DNA from: Prochlorococcus sp. AG-418-C09
GTDB lineage: Bacteria; Cyanobacteriota; Cyanobacteriia; PCC-6307; Cyanobiaceae
Reading direction: 5' to 3'
NCBI GenBank assembly: GCA_003214355.1
Contig: QCLS01000009.1
Span: forward strand, 1 to 51,594
Length of the DNA: 51,594 nt
Of the stretch, positions 33,312-42,239 are shown one piece after another. The position numbers were made by a program, and so were the translations under genes. The notes below the pieces were generated by a model, which saw nothing but the letters and a program-made list of their open reading frames with translations, ran no database searches and was not told the origin of the DNA. How positions within the stretch are numbered: position 1 is the stretch's first letter; every line of letters starts with the position of its first letter.

Positions 33312-33968
33312 ATGACAAAGTTTTTACCTGTTGTTGAAACATTTCATTCTCTACAAGGTGAGGGATTTCATAGCGGTAAAAGTGCCTTCTTCATCAGATT
33401 AGCTGGTTGCTCAGTAGGGTGTTCTTGGTGTGATACAAAAAAATCCTGGAATAGCAAAAAATATCCTTTAAAATCTATTGACGAACTATCTATAGAAATC
33501 AAAAACGCGAAAGAGAATGGGGCATCATTTCTTGTAATTACTGGAGGTGAACCTCTACATCATAATTTAGAATTGTTTTGTAAAAAAATTAAACAAACAA
33601 ATAAATCTGTTGCTATACATCTTGAGACAAGTGGTGTAAATGAATTATCTGGAGCATATGATTGGATTACTCTTTCTCCTAAAAGGCATTCTCCACCAAC
33701 AAATGATCTCTTAAAATTATGCAACGAAGTCAAAATTATTATTAATGACGAAGAAGATCTTATATTTGCTAAAACAATAAAAAATAAAATTTTTGAAATT
33801 AACAATCAAATGAAAAAGAATGAATTTAATAAGTTATCCAAAAAAAATTACTTTATTCAACCTTCGTGGGATAACAAAAATGGCTTTGCACTTGCTATGG
33901 AATTTGCTAAAACTCATCCCGATTGGTCACTTAGTCTTCAAACACACAAGTATTTGAATATTAAGTAA
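33312..33968 (+). CDS. queE: 7-carboxy-7-deazaguanine synthase (radical SAM)
   Basis: QueE is a radical SAM enzyme that contracts the carboxytetrahydropterin ring to 7-carboxy-7-deazaguanine on the way to preQ0 and queuosine. The 218-residue protein has TFHSLQGEGFHSGKSAFFIR and the cluster-binding CSVGCSWCD (CxxxCxxC) near residues 33-41, then VITGGEPL. It is directly followed by queC with no spacer, the next enzyme in the pathway. Length is normal. Confidence 0.95.
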   Translation: MTKFLPVVETFHSLQGEGFHSGKSAFFIRLAGCSVGCSWCDTKKSWNSKKYPLKSIDELSIEIKNAKENGASFLVITGGEPLHHNLELFCKKIKQTNKSVAIHLETSGVNELSGAYDWITLSPKRHSPPTNDLLKLCNEVKIIINDEEDLIFAKTIKNKIFEINNQMKKNEFNKLSKKNYFIQPSWDNKNGFALAMEFAKTHPDWSLSLQTHKYLNIK

Positions 33969-34643
33969 ATGAATCTATATCAAAAGAAAATTGTTATTCT
34001 TATATCTGGAGGATTAGATTCTTCAACAGTTTTAGGAATTGCAAAAACCAAAGGGGCAATAATCAATGGATTATCTTTTGACTACGGTCAACGACATAAA
34101 AAAGAATTAATTGCAGCAAAAAATATTGCATCTCATTTTGCAATTAATGATTTAAAAGTAATCAAACTTGATTTATCTCTATGGGGAGGATCCTCACTAA
34201 CAGACACAAGAAAAAAAATCCCCTTAAATGGAAGCAAAGCCAATGAAATCCCTAATACTTATGTACCTGGAAGAAATACAATATTTATTGCCACTGCCTT
34301 AAGTTATGCAGAAGCAATTAATGCAGATTTAATTGGTTTAGGGGTTAACGCACTTGATTATTCTGGTTATCCAGATTGTAGGCCTGATTATATTAAACAA
34401 TTTCAAAAGTTAGCAACTTTATCAAATAGAAGAGGCAGAGAAAATAATCCAATTAAATTATGGACCCCATTGATAAATTTAAATAAAATAGAAATTTTTG
34501 AATTAGCTTACAAGAATCAAGTGCCTATTGAGCAAACATGGAGTTGTTATTCAGGAGGTGCGCAACCTTGCGGAGCATGCGACAGCTGCAGAATTCGAAT
34601 ACATGCATTTAATCAATGGATGCAATTAGAAAAGAGTTCATGA
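33969..34643 (+). CDS. queC: 7-cyano-7-deazaguanine (preQ0) synthase
   Basis: QueC converts 7-carboxy-7-deazaguanine to preQ0 using ATP and ammonia. The 224-residue protein has the PP-loop LISGGLDSSTVLGIA near residues 11-25, ALSYAEAINADLIGLGVNALDYSGYPDCRP, read in two parts, and a C-terminal zinc site from CYSGGAQPCGACDSC. Together with queE it gives two consecutive steps; the other queuosine genes are not in the window. Its stop overlaps the pabB start as ATGA. Confidence 0.96.
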   Translation: MNLYQKKIVILISGGLDSSTVLGIAKTKGAIINGLSFDYGQRHKKELIAAKNIASHFAINDLKVIKLDLSLWGGSSLTDTRKKIPLNGSKANEIPNTYVPGRNTIFIATALSYAEAINADLIGLGVNALDYSGYPDCRPDYIKQFQKLATLSNRRGRENNPIKLWTPLINLNKIEIFELAYKNQVPIEQTWSCYSGGAQPCGACDSCRIRIHAFNQWMQLEKSS

Positions 34644-35959
34644 AAATTAATAAGTTAAAAACCACCCAATGGGTTAATCCAGAATTTGTAACTAACAGAT
34701 TTTCAAAAGAATTTGGAGAAAAAGGTTTATCATGGCTAGATAGTGATGGCAGTGAACACGGAAAATATTCTATTTTAGGATGCAATCCTAAAAAAGTAAT
34801 ATCATGCGGCAATCTCGAGAATAGATCTAATATAAATAATCCTTTTGAGAAATTGAGAGAAATTAATAATGGATTTTGGATAGGATGGTTAAGCTATGAA
34901 GCAGGTAGGTGGTTAGAAACTAAAAATTCATGGCATAAAAGTGATACAGCTACTTTATGGATTGCATCATACGATCCAGTAATAAAATTTGATCTGATAA
35001 ATAAACAAATAATTATTGAAGGAACAAAATTAAATGAAATAGAAAAATATAAAAGCATGATTGAAAATATTAAATTCAATCAATCTCCAGAAAAATATAG
35101 TGAAAAGTTAGAATTTGATTTCTCAAATATTAACTTAATAGAGATCGGAAAAAATTTTAAGAAAAATATTTCTAAAATAAAAAAATTAATTGCTTGCGGA
35201 GACATTTTTCAAGCTAATTTAGCGATACAATGCGAATTTAATTCAATTAAAGAATACAGTTATATCGATATATATTCCAAAATTAGGAGAGAATTAAAAG
35301 CGCCTTTTGGAGGAATGATAATAGCAGACTTTCAGAAAGTAAGAGAGGCAATTTTATCGACATCACCCGAAAGGTTTCTAAAAGTAAGTCATGATGGATA
35401 TGTCGAAACAAGACCTATTAAGGGGACTAGACCAAGAGATCAAGATCAAGATCAAGATGCTTTAAATGCAATTGATTTAATAACAAATGAAAAAGACAGA
35501 GCAGAGAATATCATGATTGTTGATTTACTAAGAAATGACTTAGGAAAAGTATGTGAGACAGGAAGTATTGAAGTAACAGAATTATTGAAACTAGAAAGTT
35601 ATTCCAAAGTGCATCATTTGACATCAGTAATAAAAGGTAAATTGAAGAAATCACACACTTGGATTGATTTACTTGAAGCATGTTGGCCAGGAGGGTCAAT
35701 CACAGGGGCTCCTAAAATAAGATCATGTCAAAGAATATTTGAATTAGAAACATTTGATAGAGGAGCTTATTGCGGATCATTCATAAGAGTTGACTGGGAT
35801 GGTAATTTTGATAGTAATATTTTGATAAGATCCTTCATTTTAAAAAACCAAAAAATTAAAGTTCATGCAGGTTGTGGAATAGTTCATGATTCAAATCCAG
35901 AAGAAGAAGAAAAGGAACTGAAATGGAAACTTTTACCATTAATAAATTCTCTAAAATGA
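34640..35959 (+). CDS. pabB: Aminodeoxychorismate synthase component I
   Basis: PabB aminates chorismate to 4-amino-4-deoxychorismate for folate. The 439-residue protein belongs to the chorismate-utilising family: IACGDIFQANLAIQ, STSPERFLKVSHDG, ETRPIKGTRPRD, KDRAENIMIVDLLRNDLG, and WPGGSITGAPKIRSCQ near residue 358. Anthranilate synthase I is the main alternative; the downstream pabC favours PabB. I chose ATG at 34640 (ATGA with queC) over an in-frame ATG at 34616. A (DQ)3 repeat lies in the GTRPR loop at 35438-35458. Confidence 0.9.
   Translation: MKINKLKTTQWVNPEFVTNRFSKEFGEKGLSWLDSDGSEHGKYSILGCNPKKVISCGNLENRSNINNPFEKLREINNGFWIGWLSYEAGRWLETKNSWHKSDTATLWIASYDPVIKFDLINKQIIIEGTKLNEIEKYKSMIENIKFNQSPEKYSEKLEFDFSNINLIEIGKNFKKNISKIKKLIACGDIFQANLAIQCEFNSIKEYSYIDIYSKIRRELKAPFGGMIIADFQKVREAILSTSPERFLKVSHDGYVETRPIKGTRPRDQDQDQDALNAIDLITNEKDRAENIMIVDLLRNDLGKVCETGSIEVTELLKLESYSKVHHLTSVIKGKLKKSHTWIDLLEACWPGGSITGAPKIRSCQRIFELETFDRGAYCGSFIRVDWDGNFDSNILIRSFILKNQKIKVHAGCGIVHDSNPEEEEKELKWKLLPLINSLK
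35438..35458 (+). repeat. GATCAA hexanucleotide repeat inside pabB
   Basis: Three tandem GATCAA units plus GAT give a DQDQDQD segment directly after the conserved GTRPR motif of pabB. The repeat is in frame and would change length by two residues per unit if it slipped. Confidence 0.9.
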
Positions 35960-36783
35960 AAAATAATCTACTCTGGCAGAATAATATCTGGAAGGACATT
36001 GATAATAGTTTTCTATCAATCAAAGATAGAGGTTTAAGATTTAGTGATGGAATATTTGAAACTATATTAATAAAAAACAATAAGCCAATTCTCCTTAATG
36101 AGCATTTAAATAGATTTGAGAAAACAATTAATCTTCTAAAATTTGAAAATATAATAGGAAAAATTCCCTTTGAATTAATCATAAAAGAAGGGATAAATAA
36201 ATTAGGCTTAAATGACAAAGAATATGGATCTATAAGAATTAATTACTCCAGAGGCATTAATGAAGGCAGATCAATAAAAGTTAATCAGAATAATAGTATT
36301 TTTAAACCTAATAACTTGTGGATAGAATTTTATATTATTGATATCAATTTCACCCCAATAAGCACAAATATTAGTAAAACTGAGAAAAGAAATGAATATA
36401 GTATTTTAAGTCAATGTAAAACATTTTCTTATGGTCAATCTATTCAAGCCTTGTTAGAAGCAAATAAGAAAAATTTTGACGACTCATTGATACTCAATAC
36501 TAGTAATGAACTATGTTGTGGTACAACATTTAATTTACTTCTTAAACGTAAAAATAAATGGATTACCCCAAGAAAAGCTAGTGGCTGCCTACCTGGAATA
36601 ATGATTGATAGATTATTAAAATTACAACTAATAGAAGAAGATTTCATAAAGCCTGACTTTCAAAAGAATGATATATTAATTGCTATCAATAGTCTTTTTT
36701 GCAGGCAAATCAAAAGGGTTAATGAAATCGAATTTATTAATAATTTTGATACTAAATATTATTGGGATCTTTTATATATTTAA
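35956..36783 (+). CDS. pabC: Aminodeoxychorismate lyase-like, class IV aminotransferase fold
   Basis: PabC cleaves aminodeoxychorismate to p-aminobenzoate and pyruvate with PLP. The protein has the fold-type IV pattern: DRGLRFSDGIFETIL near residues 24-38, the likely PLP lysine at 155 (SQCKTFSYGQSIQA), and GTTFNLLLKRKNKWITP near 189-205. The ATG at 35956 overlaps the pabB stop as ATGA and gives 275 residues; an ATG at 35923 overlaps pabB by 37 bases. At the position where the family normally has Glu contacting the PLP ring nitrogen there is Cys188. It follows pabB directly, which supports the role. Confidence 0.85.
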   Translation: MKNNLLWQNNIWKDIDNSFLSIKDRGLRFSDGIFETILIKNNKPILLNEHLNRFEKTINLLKFENIIGKIPFELIIKEGINKLGLNDKEYGSIRINYSRGINEGRSIKVNQNNSIFKPNNLWIEFYIIDINFTPISTNISKTEKRNEYSILSQCKTFSYGQSIQALLEANKKNFDDSLILNTSNELCCGTTFNLLLKRKNKWITPRKASGCLPGIMIDRLLKLQLIEEDFIKPDFQKNDILIAINSLFCRQIKRVNEIEFINNFDTKYYWDLLYI

Positions 36784-37568
36784 TTTTTAGTACCTGGTAA
36801 ATTAACATTAGGCAATTTTGTAATGTAATTATTTACTTGAAAAGCAACTATTTTTCCAATAACAATAATAGAAGGTGGTTTAAATTGTTTCTCAGAGATC
36901 ATATTTACTAAATGAGATAATTGAGTTTTAGAACATTTCTGATTTTTTAAAGTTGCCTCTTGAATGACAGCGCATAAAGTAGTAGGTTCCATACCACCTA
37001 TAAGAAGTTCACTCGCAATATATTCAATATTTCTAATCCCCATATAGATAATTATGCTATCAGTACTTTTAGCCAAATTTCTCCAATTAACCAATGTTTC
37101 TCTCTTCTCAGAATGTTCATGTCCAGTTACAAAAGTAATAGAGCTTGCTCCATCACGATGCGATAAAGGAATGCCAAAGTAAGATGGTGCAGCTATGCCC
37201 GAAGTGATTCCAGGTACTATTTCGATTTTCACTTTGTTCTTTTCCAAAAAAGCAACTTCTTCTCCTCCTCTTGAAAACAAAAAAGGGTCTCCGCCTTTAA
37301 GCCTGACAACGTTCTTTCCATTCTGGGACAATTTCAAAAGTAATGAATTTATATCTGATTGAAGGAAAGATTTACAACCTCCTCTTTTTCCTACATCATA
37401 AATCTCACAATTAGAACTAACTTCCTTAATAATATCTAAAGGAACTAGTGCATCATGAACTAAGGCATCACAACTACGTATCAGACGTAAAGCTTTCAGA
37501 GTAATTAACTCTGGATCTCCAGGTCCTGCTCCGACTAAATAAACAATTCCAGGCACATTAATCTCCAT
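36780..37568 (-). CDS. cobA: Uroporphyrinogen-III C-methyltransferase
   Basis: CobA uses two S-adenosylmethionine to make precorrin-2, the branch point to siroheme and cobalamin. The 262-residue protein has VYLVGAGPGDPELITLKALR at the N-terminus, VRLKGGDPFLFSRGGEE near residues 93-109 and VPGITSGIAAPSYFGIPLSH near 119-138, all diagnostic of the family. It is the short single-domain form without the CysG dehydrogenase domain. It is convergent with pabC (4-base overlap) and divergent from the MFS gene across 46 bases. Confidence 0.95.
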   Translation of the reverse strand: MEINVPGIVYLVGAGPGDPELITLKALRLIRSCDALVHDALVPLDIIKEVSSNCEIYDVGKRGGCKSFLQSDINSLLLKLSQNGKNVVRLKGGDPFLFSRGGEEVAFLEKNKVKIEIVPGITSGIAAPSYFGIPLSHRDGASSITFVTGHEHSEKRETLVNWRNLAKSTDSIIIYMGIRNIEYIASELLIGGMEPTTLCAVIQEATLKNQKCSKTQLSHLVNMISEKQFKPPSIIVIGKIVAFQVNNYITKLPNVNLPGTKN

Positions 37569-37614
37569 TAAAGAGTATGGTAATAGATGTACCTCTGAAG
37601 TTGCTATATTTATC

Positions 37615-38892
37615 TTGAAAAAAAATTCTGAAAAAAAAGGTCAAAAGCGGATTCTTTTAGCTTCATTTTTTACTCTGCTAAATGACAGAATGAGTGAAAG
37701 TATACTTCTTGGTCTGCTCCCAGGATTTGTTAGAGATTATATCCCTGATAATGCAAGTGTATTTGCTTATATAGGTTGTACATATTCATTAGCACAATTT
37801 ATATCATCTCCATCAATTGGACTGTGTAGTGACAGATTCGGAAGAAAACCAGTAATGTTAACTTGTATTTTTGGATCAATTATTGGTATATCCTTACTTG
37901 CCTTCACCGTACTTTTTGATTGGTCTAATAAAGAATTATTAATAGGTACATCCTCACTTATACCTATTTATTTACTATTTACAGCAAGGTTAATTGATGG
38001 CATAAGCGGAGGTACAGTTGCAACTGCCACTACTGTATTAGCAGATATATCAACTCCTGAAAATCGCACAAAGGCTTTTGGTTTAATTGGAGTTGCATTT
38101 GGATTAAGTTTTCTTTTAGGCCCCTCATCTGTTTTGATATTTGGGGAAAACTCAAACAATGGTTATTTAATTCCTATTTTGATAGCTACCGTTATACCAT
38201 TTATAAATTTCTTATTAGTAATATTCTATTTACCCGAAACAAAACCCAAAAATAATAATCTGAATACAAAGAAGAAAAGGGGGTCGAACCCTTTTAGAGG
38301 ACTTTTTAAAGTTTTCAAAGAAAATAAAATAAAAAGACTATCACTTGCCTTCTTTATATACTTCATCGCCTTTACAGGATTAACTACTATCGTCGTATAT
38401 TTTTTACAAGAATCACAGGGCTGGGGAATTAAAGCCTCGAATGGACCATTAGTTGTTGTCGGAGTATTTGCAATTATTGTTCAAGGAGTATTAATTGGAC
38501 CTCTAGTGAAAAAATTTGGGGAGTTAAAATTAACATTTATAGGCAGTGCTTTTATACTTACTGCATGTTTACTGCTCGTTACATTTCCAGATAAAAATTC
38601 GGGCTCATATATTTATATAGCCGTATCATTTCTAGCAATAGGAGCAGGTTTAATTACACCAACAATACGAGCTCTAATTTCAAAAAGAATTGACAAAAAC
38701 AGTCAAGGTTCTATTTTAAGCAATCTACAAGGTTTACAAAGTCTTGGAAGTGTTTTGGGATATATCCTTGCTGGAAACGTTTATGATTTGTTTGGACCAA
38801 GAAGTCCATTTATTGCTGGGGGAGTAATATTATCATTAATGGTTTGGCTGATTACAGGAAGCGACATTCAAAAAAAAGTTAAAATAGTTTAA
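37615..38892 (+). CDS. Major facilitator superfamily transporter
   Basis: 425 residues with about 12 hydrophobic segments. The loop between helices 2 and 3 carries the MFS signature GLCSDRFGRKPVMLTCIFG near residues 70-90, and FTARLIDGISGGTVATATTV marks helix 4. A central basic loop (KPKNNNLNTKKKRGSNPFRG) separates the two halves. The layout resembles tetracycline-resistance-type efflux proteins of the drug/H+ antiporter group, but substrate cannot be inferred. The start is TTG at 37615. ppk follows after 18 bases, so co-transcription is likely. Confidence 0.88.
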   Translation: MKKNSEKKGQKRILLASFFTLLNDRMSESILLGLLPGFVRDYIPDNASVFAYIGCTYSLAQFISSPSIGLCSDRFGRKPVMLTCIFGSIIGISLLAFTVLFDWSNKELLIGTSSLIPIYLLFTARLIDGISGGTVATATTVLADISTPENRTKAFGLIGVAFGLSFLLGPSSVLIFGENSNNGYLIPILIATVIPFINFLLVIFYLPETKPKNNNLNTKKKRGSNPFRGLFKVFKENKIKRLSLAFFIYFIAFTGLTTIVVYFLQESQGWGIKASNGPLVVVGVFAIIVQGVLIGPLVKKFGELKLTFIGSAFILTACLLLVTFPDKNSGSYIYIAVSFLAIGAGLITPTIRALISKRIDKNSQGSILSNLQGLQSLGSVLGYILAGNVYDLFGPRSPFIAGGVILSLMVWLITGSDIQKKVKIV

Positions 38893-38910
38893 ATAGATTT
38901 ATTAATTCGA

Positions 38911-41004
38911 ATGAATATTGACAGTTTTAATCAAAATAAATTTATAAATAGGGAATTAAGTTGGATTAAATTTAATGAAAGAGTCTTATTAACAGGAATG
39001 GAAAAAGGGTATAAGATATTAGACAAACTTAAATTTTGTTCTATCTTTAGTAACAATTTAGACGAATTCTTTATGGTTAGAGTGGCTTCATTAAAAGCAC
39101 AAGTAGACGCCGATATTCAGAAAAAAAGCATAGATGGATTATCTGCTCAAGAACAGCTTAATTTAATTAATAAAAAGGTAAAAAAATTAACTACAGTTCA
39201 AGAAAATTTTTTTAATAAAGAACTTAAAAATGAACTAAGACATTCTGGAGTTCAACTTAAGCAATTTAAAGAGCTTAATGAAAATCAAAAAAGATGGTGC
39301 AATAATTACTTTTTAACATCCATTTTTCCACTTCTAACACCTCTAGTAGTTGACCCAGCTCACCCATTCCCCTTTATAAGTAATTTAAGTTTAAATTTAG
39401 CTGCTTTAATTACGGATCCAAAGTCAAGCAAAAATCAATTTGTGAGAGTAAAGATTCCTACAAAAAATACTGGTCGGTTTATTCAGATTCCAAATGAAAT
39501 AATGAAAATTACTAATAAGAAAGAGTTATACTTTATCACTGTAGAAGATCTGATAGGAAATAATTTAAATAAATTATTTGGAGGAATGATTTGTTTAAAC
39601 TATTCCTTTTTTAGGGTTACAAGAGATGCAGATCTTGAATTAAAAGAACTAGAAGCGGATGATCTGCTGATTGCTATAGAAAAAAGTCTTCAAAAAAGAA
39701 GAGTGGGAGGAGAAGTTGTCAGATTAGAAGTTGAAGAAACAATGCCTAAGAATATTTTAAATTTACTAATAGACGGAATCTCAATTTCAAAAGAATATGT
39801 TTACTTCTCTAAAAGTATTTTAGCTCTTGATGATTTAAATTTATTAACAAAAATTGATAGAAAAGATCTAAAAGAAAATTTATCTATTGGCAAAACAAAT
39901 ACACTTTTAGAAGAAAATAATGATGATTCGATACAAAATTATAAATCTATTTTTCGCATTTTAAGAAAACAGAATATTCTTCTACATCATCCATATGATC
40001 TATTCAGTAGCTCCATAGAAGAATTTATTAATCAAGCGGCTGACGATCCATTAGTAATGGCCATAAAAATTACCTTATATAGAGTTTCTAAAGATTCACC
40101 AATAATTAAAGCCCTAATTCGTGCAGCTGAAAATGGGAAGGAAGTTATGACTCTAGTGGAATTAAAAGCAAGATTTGATGAAGACAATAATATTCAGTGG
40201 GCTAAGCAACTTGAACAAGCTGGCATTCATGTAGTGTATGGAATTATTGGATTCAAAACGCATACAAAAATATCATTAGTTGTTAGAAAAGAAAAAAGAC
40301 ATTTGAGAAATTATTTTCATATTGGAACAGGAAACTACAATTCAAACACTTCAAAATTCTATACAGATATTGGCCTTTTATCTACCGATACAGATATAGC
40401 ATCAGATCTGATTGAGTTATTTAATTTTTTATCAGGATTTTCTGAGCAAAAAAATTATAAGAAACTTTTAGTCGCACCATTTTCAATGAGAAAAAAATTT
40501 ATTTTGCTAATTAACAGAGAAATTAATAACGCTAAAAAGGGCAAAAAAGCTGAGATCATTGCAAAAATGAATTCACTGGTAGATCCTGAAATTATTGAAC
40601 TTCTTTATCAAGCATCTCAAAATGGTGTGATGATTAAGTTGATTGTTAGAGGAATATGCTGTCTATACCCTCAAAGAAAAAAACTCAGCGAAAATATTCA
40701 AGTAATAAGCATAATTGGTCATTTTTTAGAACATTCTAGAATCTTTTGGTTTTACAATGAAAATAATCCAGAAGTATATATTGGCAGTGCAGACTGGATG
40801 AGGAGGAATTTAGATAGGAGAATTGAAGCAATAGTTCCAATTGAAGACTTACACTTTAAACAAAAACTCTATGATTTACTTATCGGATACTTTCAAGATA
40901 ATTCGTTTGCTTGGAAAATGAATCAAGATGGAAAATATGAAAAAATCAAAGGAAAAACTAACAATAATTCTTCTCAGCTTGACTTAATCAAAACTTGGAA
41001 TTAA
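38911..41004 (+). CDS. ppk: Polyphosphate kinase (PPK1)
   Basis: PPK1 makes polyphosphate from ATP reversibly. The 697-residue protein begins with the family motif FINRELSWIKFNERVL, and has VDPAHPFPFISNLSLNLA near residues 149-166, LIRAAENGKEVMTLVELKAR and the phospho-accepting His in NYFHIGTGNYNSNTSKFYTD near 470. The second PLD-like half ends with YIGSADWMRRNLDRRIEAI. All domains (N, H, C1, C2) are present. In a phosphate-limited ocean organism it would store phosphate, in line with the sulfolipid genes in this window. Confidence 0.97.
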   Translation: MNIDSFNQNKFINRELSWIKFNERVLLTGMEKGYKILDKLKFCSIFSNNLDEFFMVRVASLKAQVDADIQKKSIDGLSAQEQLNLINKKVKKLTTVQENFFNKELKNELRHSGVQLKQFKELNENQKRWCNNYFLTSIFPLLTPLVVDPAHPFPFISNLSLNLAALITDPKSSKNQFVRVKIPTKNTGRFIQIPNEIMKITNKKELYFITVEDLIGNNLNKLFGGMICLNYSFFRVTRDADLELKELEADDLLIAIEKSLQKRRVGGEVVRLEVEETMPKNILNLLIDGISISKEYVYFSKSILALDDLNLLTKIDRKDLKENLSIGKTNTLLEENNDDSIQNYKSIFRILRKQNILLHHPYDLFSSSIEEFINQAADDPLVMAIKITLYRVSKDSPIIKALIRAAENGKEVMTLVELKARFDEDNNIQWAKQLEQAGIHVVYGIIGFKTHTKISLVVRKEKRHLRNYFHIGTGNYNSNTSKFYTDIGLLSTDTDIASDLIELFNFLSGFSEQKNYKKLLVAPFSMRKKFILLINREINNAKKGKKAEIIAKMNSLVDPEIIELLYQASQNGVMIKLIVRGICCLYPQRKKLSENIQVISIIGHFLEHSRIFWFYNENNPEVYIGSADWMRRNLDRRIEAIVPIEDLHFKQKLYDLLIGYFQDNSFAWKMNQDGKYEKIKGKTNNNSSQLDLIKTWN

Positions 41005-41120
41005 AAACTTAGTTACGACAAATTACAAAATATCTTAACATTCTTAATATTTATTTTAATAATCATAATAAGAGTTATACCAAAGGATCTCACGAAAATA
41101 TATAAAATCAAACTTAAATT

Positions 41121-41155
41121 GTCTTTAAAGTTTCAAAGTAAAAGTAGTCTTTAAG
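41121..41155 (+). repeat. Direct repeat upstream of the sigma factor gene
   Basis: GTCTTTAA occurs at 41121-41128 and again at 41147-41154, 26 bases apart, in the 198-base spacer between ppk and the sigma factor gene. The spacing is a little over two helical turns. It could be a pair of regulator sites; otherwise I see no clear promoter or ORF in this spacer. Confidence 0.3.
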
Positions 41156-41190
41156 TCAAATTCAGTGCTAGTTTTCTAAAAAATCCACTT

Positions 41191-41197
41191 TAGGAGG
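41191..41197 (+). promoter_or_regulatory. Strong Shine-Dalgarno before the sigma factor gene
   Basis: TAGGAGG lies 5 bases before a GTG (41203) and 8 bases before an ATG (41206). Most genes in this window lack such a sequence, so it marks efficient initiation here; the spacing slightly favours the ATG. Confidence 0.75.
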
Positions 41198-41202
41198 CCA
41201 GG

Positions 41203-42234
41203 GTGATGGGGATCCCTCTGGAATCTGGCAAGAGTTCTTCAAAAAATACTATTGGAGAACCTAGATTACCAAATACTTCGAGAATTTCTCGAACTGCAAA
41301 AGCAGCAAAAACCAGTTCTTCTGGTAAAAACAACCAAAAGAAAGCTGTAAGAAACAGCACTGACTCAATTGGTTACTATTTAAGCACTATTGGAAGAGTT
41401 CCATTATTAACAGCTGCTGAAGAAATTGAGTTAGCACATCATGTACAAAACATGAAGAAAATTCTGACAATTCCTGAGAAAGATAGAACACTTAGGAATA
41501 AAAATCAAATCAGAATGGGCAAAAAAGCAAGAGATAGAATGATGGCAGCAAATCTACGCCTAGTCGTTTCTGTTGCTAAAAAATATCAAAATCAAGGATT
41601 AGAACTTTTAGATTTAGTCCAAGAGGGAGCTATTGGCTTAGAAAGAGCTGTAGACAAATTTGACCCAGCTATGGGGTATAAGTTCTCTACCTATGCTTAT
41701 TGGTGGATTAGGCAAGGCATGACTAGAGCAATAGACAACAGTGCTAGAACAATTCGTCTGCCAATCCACATCAGCGAAAAATTGTCAAAGATGAGGCGTA
41801 TTTCAAGAGAACTTTCTCATAAGTTAGGAAGGCAACCTAATAGAATAGAGCTTGCTGATGCTATGGGAATAGAGCAAAAAGATTTAGAAGATCTTGTTTC
41901 CCAAAGTGCACCCTGTGCTTCATTAGATGCCCATGCAAGAGGGGAAGAAGACAGAAGTACACTTGGGGAACTTATTCCAGATCCAAATTGCGAAGAACCA
42001 ATGGAAGGTATGGATAGAACTATACAAAAAGAACATTTAGGTGGATGGCTTGCTCAATTAAACGAAAGAGAGCAAAAAATAATGAGATTAAGATTTGGAC
42101 TTGACGGTGAAGAGCCACTTACCTTAGCAGAGATAGGAAGGCAAATTAATGTATCTCGAGAAAGAGTGAGGCAACTCGAAGCAAAAGCTATTTTAAAACT
42201 AAGAGTCATGACAAACCATCAGAAAGCCGCATAG
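41203..42234 (+). CDS. Group 2 sigma-70 family RNA polymerase sigma factor
   Basis: About 343 residues. After a Ser/Lys-rich N-terminus come region 1.2 (DSIGYYLSTIGRVPLLTAAE from about residue 53), region 2 (NLRLVVSVAKKYQNQGLELL then YKFSTYAYWWIRQGMTRAI near 158-178), region 3 and region 4 (LTLAEIGRQINVSRERVRQL). It lacks the long region 1.1 of the principal sigma, so it is a group 2 (SigB/C/D/E-like) factor. Such factors in cyanobacteria respond to light, nutrient or diel signals. The start may be GTG 41203 or ATG 41206, both preceded by TAGGAGG. Confidence 0.93.
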   Translation: MMGIPLESGKSSSKNTIGEPRLPNTSRISRTAKAAKTSSSGKNNQKKAVRNSTDSIGYYLSTIGRVPLLTAAEEIELAHHVQNMKKILTIPEKDRTLRNKNQIRMGKKARDRMMAANLRLVVSVAKKYQNQGLELLDLVQEGAIGLERAVDKFDPAMGYKFSTYAYWWIRQGMTRAIDNSARTIRLPIHISEKLSKMRRISRELSHKLGRQPNRIELADAMGIEQKDLEDLVSQSAPCASLDAHARGEEDRSTLGELIPDPNCEEPMEGMDRTIQKEHLGGWLAQLNEREQKIMRLRFGLDGEEPLTLAEIGRQINVSRERVRQLEAKAILKLRVMTNHQKAA

Positions 42235-42239
42235 TTAAT

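Noticed and set aside
38281-38301. GGGTCGAACCC-like string resembling a tRNA T arm
   Set aside because: It lies inside the MFS transporter coding sequence and no cloverleaf can be formed around it.
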